NCBI GenBank assembly: GCA_021730785.1
Contig: JAKFWF010000068.1
Coordinates: 1 to 47,048, forward strand
Source of the DNA: Hyphomicrobiaceae bacterium
GTDB lineage: Bacteria; Pseudomonadota; Alphaproteobacteria; Rhizobiales; Hyphomicrobiaceae
Direction: 5' to 3'
Length of the DNA stretch: 47,048 nt
Below the pieces are notes generated by a model. That model did no database searches. It saw only the letters and a program-made list of their open reading frames with translations, and was not told the origin of the DNA. This document shows positions 23,673 to 32,561 of this stretch, one piece after another (the stretch's first letter is position 1; the number at the start of each line of letters is the position of its first letter). A program made the position numbers and the translations under genes.

Positions 23673-26600
23673 ATGTCGATCAACAACGATGCGCACAGCC
23701 GTCATGTGACGGCCGTGCTCGGTCCGACCAATACGGGCAAGACGCACACAGCAATCGAGCGCATGCTCGGCCATTCCTCGGGCCTGATCGGCCTGCCGCT
23801 GCGCCTGCTCGCGCGCGAGGTCTACGACCGCATCGCCAGCCGTATCGGTGCCGACAAGGTCGCCCTTGTCACCGGCGAGGAGAAGATCAAGCCGGAGACG
23901 GCGCGGTATACGGTGTGCACGGTCGAGGCGATGCCGCGCGAGACGGATGTGGATTTTGTCGCGATTGACGAAGTCCAGCTCGCCGCCGACCCCGAGCGAG
24001 GGCACGTCTTCACCGACCGCCTGCTGCACTCCCGCGGTCGGCAGGAAACGCTGCTGCTCGGCGCCGGCACCATGCGTGAGGCGATCGGCGATCTCATCCC
24101 CGGCGCCAATTTCGTATCCCGCCCGCGCCTGTCGAAGCTCACTTACGCCGGTCAGAAGAAGATCACGCGGCTGCCTGGCCGCACGGCCATCGTCGCCTTC
24201 TCGGCAGCCGAAGTGTACGCGATCGCCGAGCTGATCCGCCGCCAGCAGGGTGGCGCCGCCGTCGTGCTCGGCGCGCTTTCGCCGCGGACCCGTAACGCAC
24301 AAGTCGCGCTCTATCAGTCCGGCGATGTCGACTATATCGTAGCAACCGATGCGATCGGCATGGGGCTCAACCTCAATGTCGACCACGTGGCGCTGGCGGG
24401 TATTCGCAAGTTCGACGGGCAGAACCACCGCATGCTGCTGCCGGCGGAGCTGGCACAGGTTGCTGGCCGCGCCGGCCGCCACATGAACGATGGCACGTTC
24501 GGCGTCACGGGCGACGTCGAGCCGCTCGATGCCGACCTTGTGCAGCGGCTGGAAGAGCACAGCTTTGATCCAGTCAAACTGCTGCAGTGGCGCAACCGTG
24601 CGGTCGATTTCTCATCGCTTGACGGCCTGCGTGACAGCTTGCGGCAGATGCCGGGGCATGGCCGCCTCGCACGTGCCCGCATGGCCGATGACGTGCTGGC
24701 GCTCGAGACGGTTTCGGCCGATCGCGAAATCGCCGATCTGGCCCGCGGCCGCGACGCGGTTTCGGCCCTGTGGGACGTGTGCCAGGTCCCCGATTACCGC
24801 AAGATTTCGAGCCAGAACCATGCCGAACTGGTGGCGACGCTCTACAAGTCGATCGCCAGCGGCGATCGCCGCATCGACGAAGACTGGTTCGCCAAGCAGG
24901 TTGCACTTGCCGACCGCACGGATGGGGACATCGATACGCTGTCGCAACGTCTCTCCCACATCCGTACCTGGACCTTCGTCTCGAACCGTGCCGACTGGCT
25001 GCGCGACCCCGTGCACTGGCAGGAGAAGACGCGTGCCATCGAGGATGCACTGTCGGACGCGATGCATGAGAGTTTGACGCAGCGCTTCGTCGACGCCAAG
25101 ACCAGCGCCCTTATGAAGGGCATGCGGCTGAAGGACGAACTCAACGCCGACATCGCCGAGGATGGGGCGATCCGCGTCGAGAATCACCTGATCGGCCGGT
25201 TGCGCGGCTTCCGCTTCACGCCCGAGGCACAGGGTGACGGCATCCACGGCAAGGCGTCGCGAACGGCTGCGGCCCAAGTGCTGTCGAAGGAACTGGCGAT
25301 GCGCGCGCGGCGCGTCGCGGCCGCCAAGTCCGACGCCTTCAAGCTGACGCGCGCCTGCAAGATCCTGTGGCGCGACGAGGAGATCGCCCGGCTGGAAGCG
25401 GGCGAAGATCCATTGAAGCCCCACGTCATCCTGCTGGTCGACGAGCATCTGCAGGCCTCCGACAAGGAGAAGGTGCAGGAGCGGCTCAACACTTGGATGA
25501 GCGAGACCATCGCGCTGCGCTTAAAGCCGCTTGCCGAGCTTGCGGCGGCCGAGGATGTGGTGGGCCTGGCCCGCGGCATTGCGTTTCGCCTCACCGAGAA
25601 TTTCGGCGTCCTGAAGCGCGAGAGCGTCACGGAAGAAATGAAGTCGCTGGAGCAGACGGGGCGTGCCCAGCTGCGCAAGTACGGCGTCCGCTTCGGCGCA
25701 TTCAACATCTACTTCCCGCTGCTGTTGAAGCCGGCTGCGGCGGAGCTGCGGCTGATCCTGTGGCTGCTGAAGAGCGCATCCGCCCACGATCTTTCGCCCG
25801 AGCAACTTCCCGATCCGCCGCGCCCTGGCCTGACTTCGATGATCGTCGACAAGGCGCTGCCCGAGCCGTTCTATCGCGCCTGCGGCTACCACGTCAGCGG
25901 GCCGCGCGCGGTGCGCATGGACATCCTGGAGCGGCTCGCCGACCTGATCCGCCCACTCATCGCCTGGCGCGCGCCAGCCGACAATCCATCCGCCCAGCCG
26001 CCAAAAGGCTCGACCGGTGACGGTGCGTTCCGCGTCATCCCCGAAATGATGTCGATCCTCGGCTGCTCGCCGGAGGAGTTGGGCGAGGTTCTGAAAACAC
26101 TCGGGTTCTGGGGCGAAAAGCGGCCGCGCAAAGTCGTGGGCGCAGCCGCGCCCGTCTCGGCGACTGCAGATGCGTCGCCAGCAGTGCAGGCTGTTCCCGA
26201 GAGTGCGGCCGTGCTTGAGCCGTCCCTCGACGCGCTGGAAACGGGCGGCGCCGTGGCGTGGGTCGAACATGCTCCTGCGCCAGTGCTGGCTGTTGCCGAA
26301 GCCGAGCCACCTGTGGACGCTGCGCCGGCAGTCGAGCCCGCCGCGCCAAACGAGAGCGGTGAGCCGGCGGCAGTTGCGGAGCTAGCCATCAGCACGCTGG
26401 CCGAGGTAGAAAAAATCGAACCGGAGCTCGAAGAGGTCTGGCGTCCACGCCGGCGTGGGCGCGACGCACACCATCGCCCCGAGCGGCCGCGGCGCGATGA
26501 AGCAGCGACAGGGGATCGCGAGAAGAACCGCCGGCGCGGCCGCAATCGCTCGGGCAACACGGGCTATCGGGCACCCGAGCCGGTCGCAGCGCAGGCCGGC

Positions 26601-27080
26601 AGCACCGGCGACGGCGCAACAGTCGCGCTCGACGCATCGGTCGGTAGCGAAGGCGCCGCAACGCCCGGCGCAGAAGCGGCCACGTCGCCGCGGCGGGAAG
26701 AGCGCGGACGTCGTGATCGCAAGCCGGACGACCCCAACCGCGGCTACCGTGCGCGGGAAGCCAAACCCGAAGGCACCGGCGACGCCCGCGGCGAGGGCCG
26801 TCCCGGCGGACGTCCTGAGAACAATCGTCCCGACAAAGGCCGAAGCGGGTTCAAGGACAATCGCGATAACCGCACCGGTGGCGGGGCGCGCGATCGCGGC
26901 GATGGCGCGCGCGGCAGCGACAATCGCAAGCGCGAGGAACGGCGCGTGCCAATGACCGTGATCTCGTCGGCACCTGCAAAAAAAGCAGGCGCCATCGATC
27001 CGGATTCCCCGTTTGCCAAGCTGATGGCGCTGCGGGAAGCCTTGACGAAGAGTGGTAGTGAGTCATCAGGCACGTCGTGA
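23673..27080 (+). CDS. SUV3-like superfamily 2 helicase with long disordered tail
   Basis: A 1135-residue helicase. Walker A GPTNTGKT is at residues 17-24, a DEVQ box near 98, motif GALSPRTRN, and the SF2 motif AQVAGRAGRH near 265. The middle part (350-800) is helical and matches the SUV3-type C-terminal region. From about 845 the tail is first Ala/Glu/Pro-rich, then Arg/Gly/Asp/Asn-rich (RG-repeats near 1010-1110), as in RNA-binding disordered tails. Known SUV3 enzymes unwind RNA for the mitochondrial degradosome; a similar RNA role is inferred. The 3' end is eight bases from the S4 gene. Confidence 0.88.
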   Translation: MSINNDAHSRHVTAVLGPTNTGKTHTAIERMLGHSSGLIGLPLRLLAREVYDRIASRIGADKVALVTGEEKIKPETARYTVCTVEAMPRETDVDFVAIDEVQLAADPERGHVFTDRLLHSRGRQETLLLGAGTMREAIGDLIPGANFVSRPRLSKLTYAGQKKITRLPGRTAIVAFSAAEVYAIAELIRRQQGGAAVVLGALSPRTRNAQVALYQSGDVDYIVATDAIGMGLNLNVDHVALAGIRKFDGQNHRMLLPAELAQVAGRAGRHMNDGTFGVTGDVEPLDADLVQRLEEHSFDPVKLLQWRNRAVDFSSLDGLRDSLRQMPGHGRLARARMADDVLALETVSADREIADLARGRDAVSALWDVCQVPDYRKISSQNHAELVATLYKSIASGDRRIDEDWFAKQVALADRTDGDIDTLSQRLSHIRTWTFVSNRADWLRDPVHWQEKTRAIEDALSDAMHESLTQRFVDAKTSALMKGMRLKDELNADIAEDGAIRVENHLIGRLRGFRFTPEAQGDGIHGKASRTAAAQVLSKELAMRARRVAAAKSDAFKLTRACKILWRDEEIARLEAGEDPLKPHVILLVDEHLQASDKEKVQERLNTWMSETIALRLKPLAELAAAEDVVGLARGIAFRLTENFGVLKRESVTEEMKSLEQTGRAQLRKYGVRFGAFNIYFPLLLKPAAAELRLILWLLKSASAHDLSPEQLPDPPRPGLTSMIVDKALPEPFYRACGYHVSGPRAVRMDILERLADLIRPLIAWRAPADNPSAQPPKGSTGDGAFRVIPEMMSILGCSPEELGEVLKTLGFWGEKRPRKVVGAAAPVSATADASPAVQAVPESAAVLEPSLDALETGGAVAWVEHAPAPVLAVAEAEPPVDAAPAVEPAAPNESGEPAAVAELAISTLAEVEKIEPELEEVWRPRRRGRDAHHRPERPRRDEAATGDREKNRRRGRNRSGNTGYRAPEPVAAQAGSTGDGATVALDASVGSEGAATPGAEAATSPRREERGRRDRKPDDPNRGYRAREAKPEGTGDARGEGRPGGRPENNRPDKGRSGFKDNRDNRTGGGARDRGDGARGSDNRKREERRVPMTVISSAPAKKAGAIDPDSPFAKLMALREALTKSGSESSGTS

Positions 27081-27087
27081 AAGGACG

Positions 27088-27528
27088 ATGCATGGACAGC
27101 CGATGAGTGGGCGCAGCACCGGCGACAAGGCCAGCGGTGAACCGCCGCGCCGGGTCGACCAGTGGCTATGGTTCGCCCGCGCGGTCAAATCCCGCACCCA
27201 GGCGGCTGAGTTGGTCGCGACCGGTCGCGTTCGCATCAATCGTGAGAAGATCGAGAAACCGAGCCAGACGGTGCGCAGCGGCGACGTGATCACGCTGACG
27301 GTTCACCAGCGTGTGCGCATCCTGAAGGTCGTCGCCATGGGCGTGCGCCGCGGCCCAGCCGCCGAAGCAGCCACCCTCTATGAAGACCTCACGCCGCCGC
27401 CCGAGCCGGTTGGCTCTGTGCTGCGGCCCGCCGCACCAGCCATGCGGGATCCAGGGGCGGGCCGGCCAACCAAGCGCGACCGCCGTGAGTTGGACAAGTT
27501 CCAAAAGGGCGGAGAGGGCGAGAATTGA
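27088..27528 (+). CDS. S4-domain RNA-binding protein (Hsp15-like)
   Basis: A 146-residue basic protein with an S4 RNA-binding domain: RRVDQWLWFARAVKSRTQAAELV, then GRVRINREKIEKPSQ and SGDVITL. The C-terminal tail is Pro/Arg/Lys-rich. The best-known relative, Hsp15, binds stalled 50S subunits carrying nascent chains. Two starts are possible, ATG 27088 and ATG 27103; AAGGA at 27081-27085 is rather close to the first. It is probably cotranscribed with the helicase; both are RNA-related. It ends 4 bases before the convergent regulator. Confidence 0.85.
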   Translation: MHGQPMSGRSTGDKASGEPPRRVDQWLWFARAVKSRTQAAELVATGRVRINREKIEKPSQTVRSGDVITLTVHQRVRILKVVAMGVRRGPAAEAATLYEDLTPPPEPVGSVLRPAAPAMRDPGAGRPTKRDRRELDKFQKGGEGEN

Positions 27529-27532
27529 TCAA

Positions 27533-27985
27533 TCAGTCCTTGTCGCCGTCGGGGGCGAGCGAGCGTACCAGATCGACGATCGAGCGGCGCACCTTCGTAT
27601 CGGAGATGCGCGCAAACGCCTTGTTGAGTTCAAGACCTTCGCGGCTGCTCAGGAAGTCAGCCGCATAACTTTCGGCCGGCATCTCGGAGAACCCAGGTTC
27701 CAGCATCGATACGCCGACAGTGCTGTCCTTGTTCGGAGCATCCTCGAAAAAGTAGCCGACGCTGACGCCCAGCACGCGGCCGAGTTCATGCAACCGGCTG
27801 GCGCCAACGCGATTGACACCCTTCTCGTACTTTTGCACCTGCTGGAATGTCAGGCCGAGCTTTTCGCCGAGCTTCTCCTGGCTCATGCCGAGCAACATGC
27901 GGCGCAACCGCACCCGCACGCCGACATGAACGTCGATCGGATTGGCTTTGCGAGGACCTTTTTCTTCGACTTCCGTTTCGTTCAA
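27533..27985 (-). CDS. XRE-family regulator, PraR/PhrR type
   Basis: A 150-residue protein. Its N-terminal half is a Cro/CI helix-turn-helix: [40 protein letters not shown] and [19 protein letters not shown]. This exact type is common in rhizobia (PraR, PhrR), where members repress quorum sensing or stress genes. The C-terminal half is helical and likely mediates dimerisation. It has its own AT-rich upstream region and lies at the end of the lnt operon, a position conserved in many Hyphomicrobiales. Its targets are unknown. Confidence 0.85.
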   Translation of the reverse strand: MNETEVEEKGPRKANPIDVHVGVRVRLRRMLLGMSQEKLGEKLGLTFQQVQKYEKGVNRVGASRLHELGRVLGVSVGYFFEDAPNKDSTVGVSMLEPGFSEMPAESYAADFLSSREGLELNKAFARISDTKVRRSIVDLVRSLAPDGDKD

Positions 27986-28144
27986 GGCGGCGCCTCTCGG
28001 CTACAGCGAACCCAAGCTGAGATTTGTTTTCTATCATACGTAGTTATACTTATGTACCTTACAACTTCCTATGGGCATAGGCGTGAAACGTCAACTGTCG
28101 AAATCGCAGAGTTTTGATTCTGTTCGTGGATAAGTTAGATGTGT
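27986..28144 (-). promoter_or_regulatory. Upstream region of the XRE regulator
   Basis: A 159-base gap between lnt and the regulator gene, unusually AT-rich. On the minus strand a stretch reads TACATAAGTATAACTACGTA (28039-28058 region), an imperfect inverted repeat of TACATA/TACGTA. It could be a promoter with an autoregulatory operator. This is inference from composition and position. Confidence 0.4.
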
Positions 28145-29812
28145 TTAGGGGCTCGACGGGGCAATACGAAGGCGCCGTGCCAACAGAACTGCAACGGCGC
28201 ACCACGCCAAGGCGAAGATCAGGTCGCCGAACCGCGCGTAGGGTGGTGGGGTTACGGCTTCGGGTAGTTCGACGTCGAAGCTGCCGCGCACGTTGAGGGC
28301 CAGTTGTCCGATCACGCGACCGGAAGGGGCAATCATGGCCGAGATGCCGTTGTTTGCTGCGCGCACCAGCGGCACGCCCTCCTCGACCGCGCGCAGGCGC
28401 GCCTGGTGCAGGTGTTGCCGGGGCCCCGTGGTGTTGCCGAACCAGCCGTCATTGGTGATGTTGACGAACAGCCCAGGTCGCTCAGTGCCCTGGACGAGGG
28501 CTGCGGGAAAGATCGCTTCGTAGCAGATCAGCGGACTGACCGGCGGCAGCCCTGGTACGCGCAGCAGGGGCCGCGGGGCAGTGCCAACGCCAAAGCCGCC
28601 GCGCTGGCGGGTGATTTCCTGCAGGCCGATCCGATCCAGCAGCGGCCGCACTGGCAGGTATTCGCCGAACGGCACGAGGTGGATCTTATCATAGATGGCG
28701 GTGGCAAAGCCGCTCGAGCCGAATACCAGGAGGCTGTTGCGAATGTCAGGCGCGGTGCCAGCATTCAGCGCGGTGCGCAGCGCTCCCGCCAGGAGATACT
28801 TGTCGGCCGGCAACATGTCGTCGATGTAACTCATCGCTTCCGGGCTTTGCAGCGGACGGAACGGCATGGCGGCTTCCGGCCACACCACATGCGTGACGCC
28901 GGCCATGTCGTCGGGGACGCCATCTGGCCGCCGCTTCGACAGGTCGATGTGGTCGAAGAAGATGCGGCGCTGGAATTCCGGCAGCTGTTTTTCACGCTGG
29001 GGAATGCTCGGCTGGACGATGCGCAAGCGCACGTTGGCGACAAATTTGCTCGGCATCAGCGCCAGCCGCACCGTGCCGAATGTCAACATGACCGCCAGCG
29101 GTACTGCGGCCATGGCAAGCGCGCTGCGCCACGGCGATCCCAGTCGCCCGATGATCGTATCGCCGGCGGCCAGCATCACGCCCGGCCCGGCAAAGACCAG
29201 CACGGTGACGAGCGTCAGACCGTAGATGCCGATCACCGCCGCCGACTGCATGAGGACGAGCGGCATCGTGAGCGCATAACCGAGTGTGTTCCAGGGGAAA
29301 CCGGTCAGGATATGCCCGCGCAGCCACTCGGCTGCCGATAGCGCGAGTGCAAGAGCCAGGACGCGGGGCAGGCCAGGACGCGACACGGCGCCGGCTGCCG
29401 CAGTCGCCAGGCCGAAAAAGATGGCAAGGCCCGCCGGCAGCAGCGTTACCGCGAACGGCAACGCCCACAGGAAGTGCTCCGCTTCGACCAGAAACGCTTC
29501 GCCGATCCAGAACAGGCCGAACAGAAAATAGCCGAAGCCGAACCACCAGCCGGGCCAGAACCGGCGGTGCCAGCGTTGCGCCACGGACTGGGAGGCAACT
29601 GCGGCTGCGGGCGCGAGCAGCCAGATGAGGACTGGCAGAGTGAGAAACAGGATGGGCGACAGGAAGAACGGCGCCATCGCCAGCACCGACAGACTGCCGG
29701 CGCCGAACGCGGCCAGAACCGCGCGCCAGCCGGTTGCCGCGTGGCACCAGGCAGCCAAACGTGCCGGACCCGAGGCAAGCTGCCGCGTCAACAGGAGTGG
29801 TTCTGCTTTCAC
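28145..29812 (-). CDS. lnt: Apolipoprotein N-acyltransferase Lnt
   Basis: A 555-residue inner-membrane protein with six or more N-terminal transmembrane segments, followed by a periplasmic carbon-nitrogen hydrolase domain. The catalytic triad is in VVWPEAAMPF (Glu), YDKIHLVPFGEYLPVR (Lys) and PLICYEAIFP (Cys). It adds the third acyl chain to lipoproteins. Its GTG start overlaps the corC stop as GTGA, so it is the last gene of phoH-ybeY-corC-lnt. Confidence 0.95.
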   Translation of the reverse strand: MKAEPLLLTRQLASGPARLAAWCHAATGWRAVLAAFGAGSLSVLAMAPFFLSPILFLTLPVLIWLLAPAAAVASQSVAQRWHRRFWPGWWFGFGYFLFGLFWIGEAFLVEAEHFLWALPFAVTLLPAGLAIFFGLATAAAGAVSRPGLPRVLALALALSAAEWLRGHILTGFPWNTLGYALTMPLVLMQSAAVIGIYGLTLVTVLVFAGPGVMLAAGDTIIGRLGSPWRSALAMAAVPLAVMLTFGTVRLALMPSKFVANVRLRIVQPSIPQREKQLPEFQRRIFFDHIDLSKRRPDGVPDDMAGVTHVVWPEAAMPFRPLQSPEAMSYIDDMLPADKYLLAGALRTALNAGTAPDIRNSLLVFGSSGFATAIYDKIHLVPFGEYLPVRPLLDRIGLQEITRQRGGFGVGTAPRPLLRVPGLPPVSPLICYEAIFPAALVQGTERPGLFVNITNDGWFGNTTGPRQHLHQARLRAVEEGVPLVRAANNGISAMIAPSGRVIGQLALNVRGSFDVELPEAVTPPPYARFGDLIFALAWCAVAVLLARRLRIAPSSP

Positions 29813-30846
29813 GCCTTGCCGTTCGCTGTGGCATCGCCCGGCTGCGCGCGCAAGCCTCGGGCATCGATGATCTTCAGTCGCTTCACGCGTCGGGGATCGG
29901 CATCGAGAACCTCGAACTCGATGCCGCCCGGATGCAGCACGATCTCACCGCGCGCCGGCACCCGGCCGACAAGGGCAAAGACGAGGCCACCGAGCGTATC
30001 GATGGCAGCCTCCTCGTCCGCGCTCAGAAGTTTCACGTCGAGGTGCTTCTCCAGTTCCTTCACCGGCGTGCGGGCCGAGGCGACGAGGCCGAGTTTCGCA
30101 TCATGGTGGATGTTGGCATCTTCCAGTTCGTCATGCTCATCCTCGATGTCGCCGACGATCTGTTCGACCAGATCCTCGATCGTCACGAGGCCATCGGTGC
30201 CACCATATTCGTCCACGACAAGCGCCATGTGAATGCGCGTCGACTGCATGCGGATCAGTAGGTTCATGGCCGGCATCGATGGCGGCACATACAACACCGG
30301 TCGGCGGATTTTCGAAGCAGAGACCGGCTTCTTCAGATCGACCTTGGCCAGGCCTGCAGCTGGGCTGGGCTCACCGGGGGGCGGCCCTCCGTTCGGTTGC
30401 GTCGATTGCCCGCCGATCATCCATTTCAGCAGATCCTTAACGTGGATCATGCCGCGCGGATCGTCGAGCGTTTCGTGGAACAGGGGAATGCGCGAAACGC
30501 CGGCATCCTCGAACATGCGCAGGACGTCGCCCAGGCTCTCGCTTTCGTCGGCGGCGATGATGTCCGCGCGCGGCACCATCACGTCCTCGACCCGCAGCGT
30601 GCCGAAACGCAGCAGCCGCAGCAGCATGCTGCGCTCTTCCTTGCTGAAGGCACCCGGCGACCTGTCGTCCGACTTGAGTGCATCTTCGAGCGTCTCGCGC
30701 AGGGAGGGACCATTCGGCAGGCCGAGGCGCGCGCGCAGTGCGGCGAACCAGCCGAGCGCCGGCGTACCGGTGATCGCGGTCTGGCCGTCATCGACCATGG
30801 TGGCCGGTGGCGCCGCCACGTGCGGCTTGCTCGGATCGGTGGTCAT
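29809..30846 (-). CDS. corC: CorC/HlyC-type CBS-domain protein
   Basis: A 345-residue cytosolic protein. It contains a CBS pair (VEDVMVPRADIIAADESE through VDEYGGTDGLVTIEDLVEQI) and a C-terminal transporter-associated (CorC_HlyC) domain, with VLHPGGIEFEVLDADPRRVK. There is no membrane segment. Members are linked to Mg/Co efflux or hemolysin-like transport; the exact role is uncertain. It overlaps ybeY (ATGA) and lnt (GTGA) by 4 bases each, in the conserved phoH-ybeY-corC-lnt order. Confidence 0.92.
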   Translation of the reverse strand: MTTDPSKPHVAAPPATMVDDGQTAITGTPALGWFAALRARLGLPNGPSLRETLEDALKSDDRSPGAFSKEERSMLLRLLRFGTLRVEDVMVPRADIIAADESESLGDVLRMFEDAGVSRIPLFHETLDDPRGMIHVKDLLKWMIGGQSTQPNGGPPPGEPSPAAGLAKVDLKKPVSASKIRRPVLYVPPSMPAMNLLIRMQSTRIHMALVVDEYGGTDGLVTIEDLVEQIVGDIEDEHDELEDANIHHDAKLGLVASARTPVKELEKHLDVKLLSADEEAAIDTLGGLVFALVGRVPARGEIVLHPGGIEFEVLDADPRRVKRLKIIDARGLRAQPGDATANGKA

Positions 30847-31412
30847 GGGGCGGCCGGCTCGAGCGCCGCCTCGTCATAGGGGTTGACAATACCCAGCGCG
30901 CCTAGAATCTCGATCTCGAGCCCTTCCATGATCTGCGCTTGCGCTTCGCGCACATGATCGTGGCCCATGAGATGCAGCAGGCCGTGCAGGACGAGGTGCT
31001 GGATGTGATCGTGAACGCCGATGCCTTGCTGGCTTGCTTCATGCAGCACCGTCTCGAGCCCGAGAATGATGTCGCCGAGGGCCGCAGGCTCGCTGCCGTG
31101 GAGTCGTCGGGCGACGGCGCCCGCCGGAAACGACAGCACGTTGGTTGGCTTGTCTTTCGATCGGAATTGGCCGTTGAGGCGGCGCATGGTTGCGTTATCG
31201 GCGAGTGCGAGGCAAGCCGTGGCCGGCAGGTATGATTGGGCCGCCGGGTGCTGTTCCAGCTGTGCAATTAACGGCGCCAGATGCGCTGCCACATCGCCGA
31301 GGGGGGCCCAGTCGCCCGTTTCGACAATCACGTCGAGCCCAAGTCTTCGTGGGGGTTCCGGGTCTTCGGCCCCGCCTTCCGCGGCCGCAACGAGTGTATC
31401 CGTGTCGGGCAT
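30843..31412 (-). CDS. ybeY: rRNA maturation endoribonuclease YbeY
   Basis: A 189-residue metalloprotein with the zinc motif HGLLHLMGHDH, as expected (HGxLHLxGYDH in the family). YbeY matures 16S rRNA ends and takes part in ribosome quality control. ATG 31412 is preferred to a TTG two codons earlier, as GAAGG lies seven bases upstream. It begins 2 bases after the phoH stop. Confidence 0.94.
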   Translation of the reverse strand: MPDTDTLVAAAEGGAEDPEPPRRLGLDVIVETGDWAPLGDVAAHLAPLIAQLEQHPAAQSYLPATACLALADNATMRRLNGQFRSKDKPTNVLSFPAGAVARRLHGSEPAALGDIILGLETVLHEASQQGIGVHDHIQHLVLHGLLHLMGHDHVREAQAQIMEGLEIEILGALGIVNPYDEAALEPAAP

Positions 31413-31414
31413 GC

Positions 31415-32443
31415 TCAAACCTTCTTCGGCGGTGTTGCCTGCTCGTAGGCCTCGACGATGCGGGCCACGAGATCACGGCGAACGACGTCCTGGGCCGCAA
31501 ATCGGATGGCCTCGATCCCCTCGACCCCCTGCAACAGCGCGACCGCCTCTTCCAGTCCCGATTTGACGCCGTTCGGCAGGTCGATCTGGCTCGGATCGCC
31601 GGTGATCACCATCTTCGAGCCTTCGCCGAGCCGGGTGAGGAACATCTTCATCTGCATGCTGGTGGTGTTTTGCGCTTCATCGAGGATTACGAACGCATTC
31701 GACAGCGTGCGGCCCCGCATGAAGGCCAGTGGCGCGATTTCGATGATGCCTTCCTCGAGGTCGCGTTCCACTTTTTCGGGCGGCAGGACGTCGTAGAGGG
31801 CATCATACAGCGGACGCAAGTAGGGGTCGACCTTGTCACGCATGTCGCCCGGCAGGAAGCCCAGCCGCTCGCCCGCTTCGACCGCGGGCCGCGACAGGAT
31901 GATGCGCTCGACCTTGCCTTGCTCGAGGAAGTGTGCGGCGAAGGCGACCGCGATATAGGTCTTGCCGGTGCCGGCCGGGCCGATGCCAAACACCAGATCG
32001 TGTTTCTCGATCGCCCGCATGTAGGTGCTTTGCGCCGGCGTGCGGCCCTTGACGACCTTGCGGCGGGTGGCAACCTGGGCCCGACCGTCGCTGACCGCAG
32101 CAGGGTCCTCCTGCTTGGCGTGGCGGATCAGGCCGTCGATGTCACCCGAGCCCACGTCGTCGCCCTTGGCGATTCTTGCATAAAGCTGCTCCAGCACATC
32201 GCGGGCGATTTCGCACCCGCTTTCCGAGCCGTTGAGCACCACGACGTTGCCGTGCGCGTGCGCCTCGATGCCGAGGCGATCCTCGATCAACGCCAGGTGC
32301 GCATCATGTTCGCCGAGCAGCCGGGGCAGGAAGCGATTGTCCTCGAAGGGAACTACGATGCGCTTCTTGGGGCCGCTGGATGAGGCGTTTTTCTTCGGTC
32401 GGCCAGGGGCGCCAGGGGCTGCGGGTCCACGATGTGCTGTCAA
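31415..32443 (-). CDS. phoH: PhoH-like ATPase
   Basis: A 342-residue P-loop ATPase. It has Walker A GPAGTGKT, an RPAVEAGERLGFLPGD segment and Walker B ILDEAQN, with ITGDPSQIDLP following. The N-terminal 120 residues contain a nucleic-acid-binding-like region. PhoH/YbeZ works with YbeY in RNA metabolism. The start is TTG, supported by GGAG nine bases upstream; no in-frame ATG precedes the conserved part. It is the first gene of the lnt operon, downstream of an inserted dehydrogenase gene. Confidence 0.93.
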   Translation of the reverse strand: MTAHRGPAAPGAPGRPKKNASSSGPKKRIVVPFEDNRFLPRLLGEHDAHLALIEDRLGIEAHAHGNVVVLNGSESGCEIARDVLEQLYARIAKGDDVGSGDIDGLIRHAKQEDPAAVSDGRAQVATRRKVVKGRTPAQSTYMRAIEKHDLVFGIGPAGTGKTYIAVAFAAHFLEQGKVERIILSRPAVEAGERLGFLPGDMRDKVDPYLRPLYDALYDVLPPEKVERDLEEGIIEIAPLAFMRGRTLSNAFVILDEAQNTTSMQMKMFLTRLGEGSKMVITGDPSQIDLPNGVKSGLEEAVALLQGVEGIEAIRFAAQDVVRRDLVARIVEAYEQATPPKKV

Positions 32444-32561
32444 ATCGACGCGCTCCAGAATCGAATAGGTGTTGCTACCACCTTGTCAGCCTAGCATACC
32501 GCGCGCGGCTGCGCGATGACACCACCGCGATTGCAGCGTAACCACCACGGATGACGCAGTT

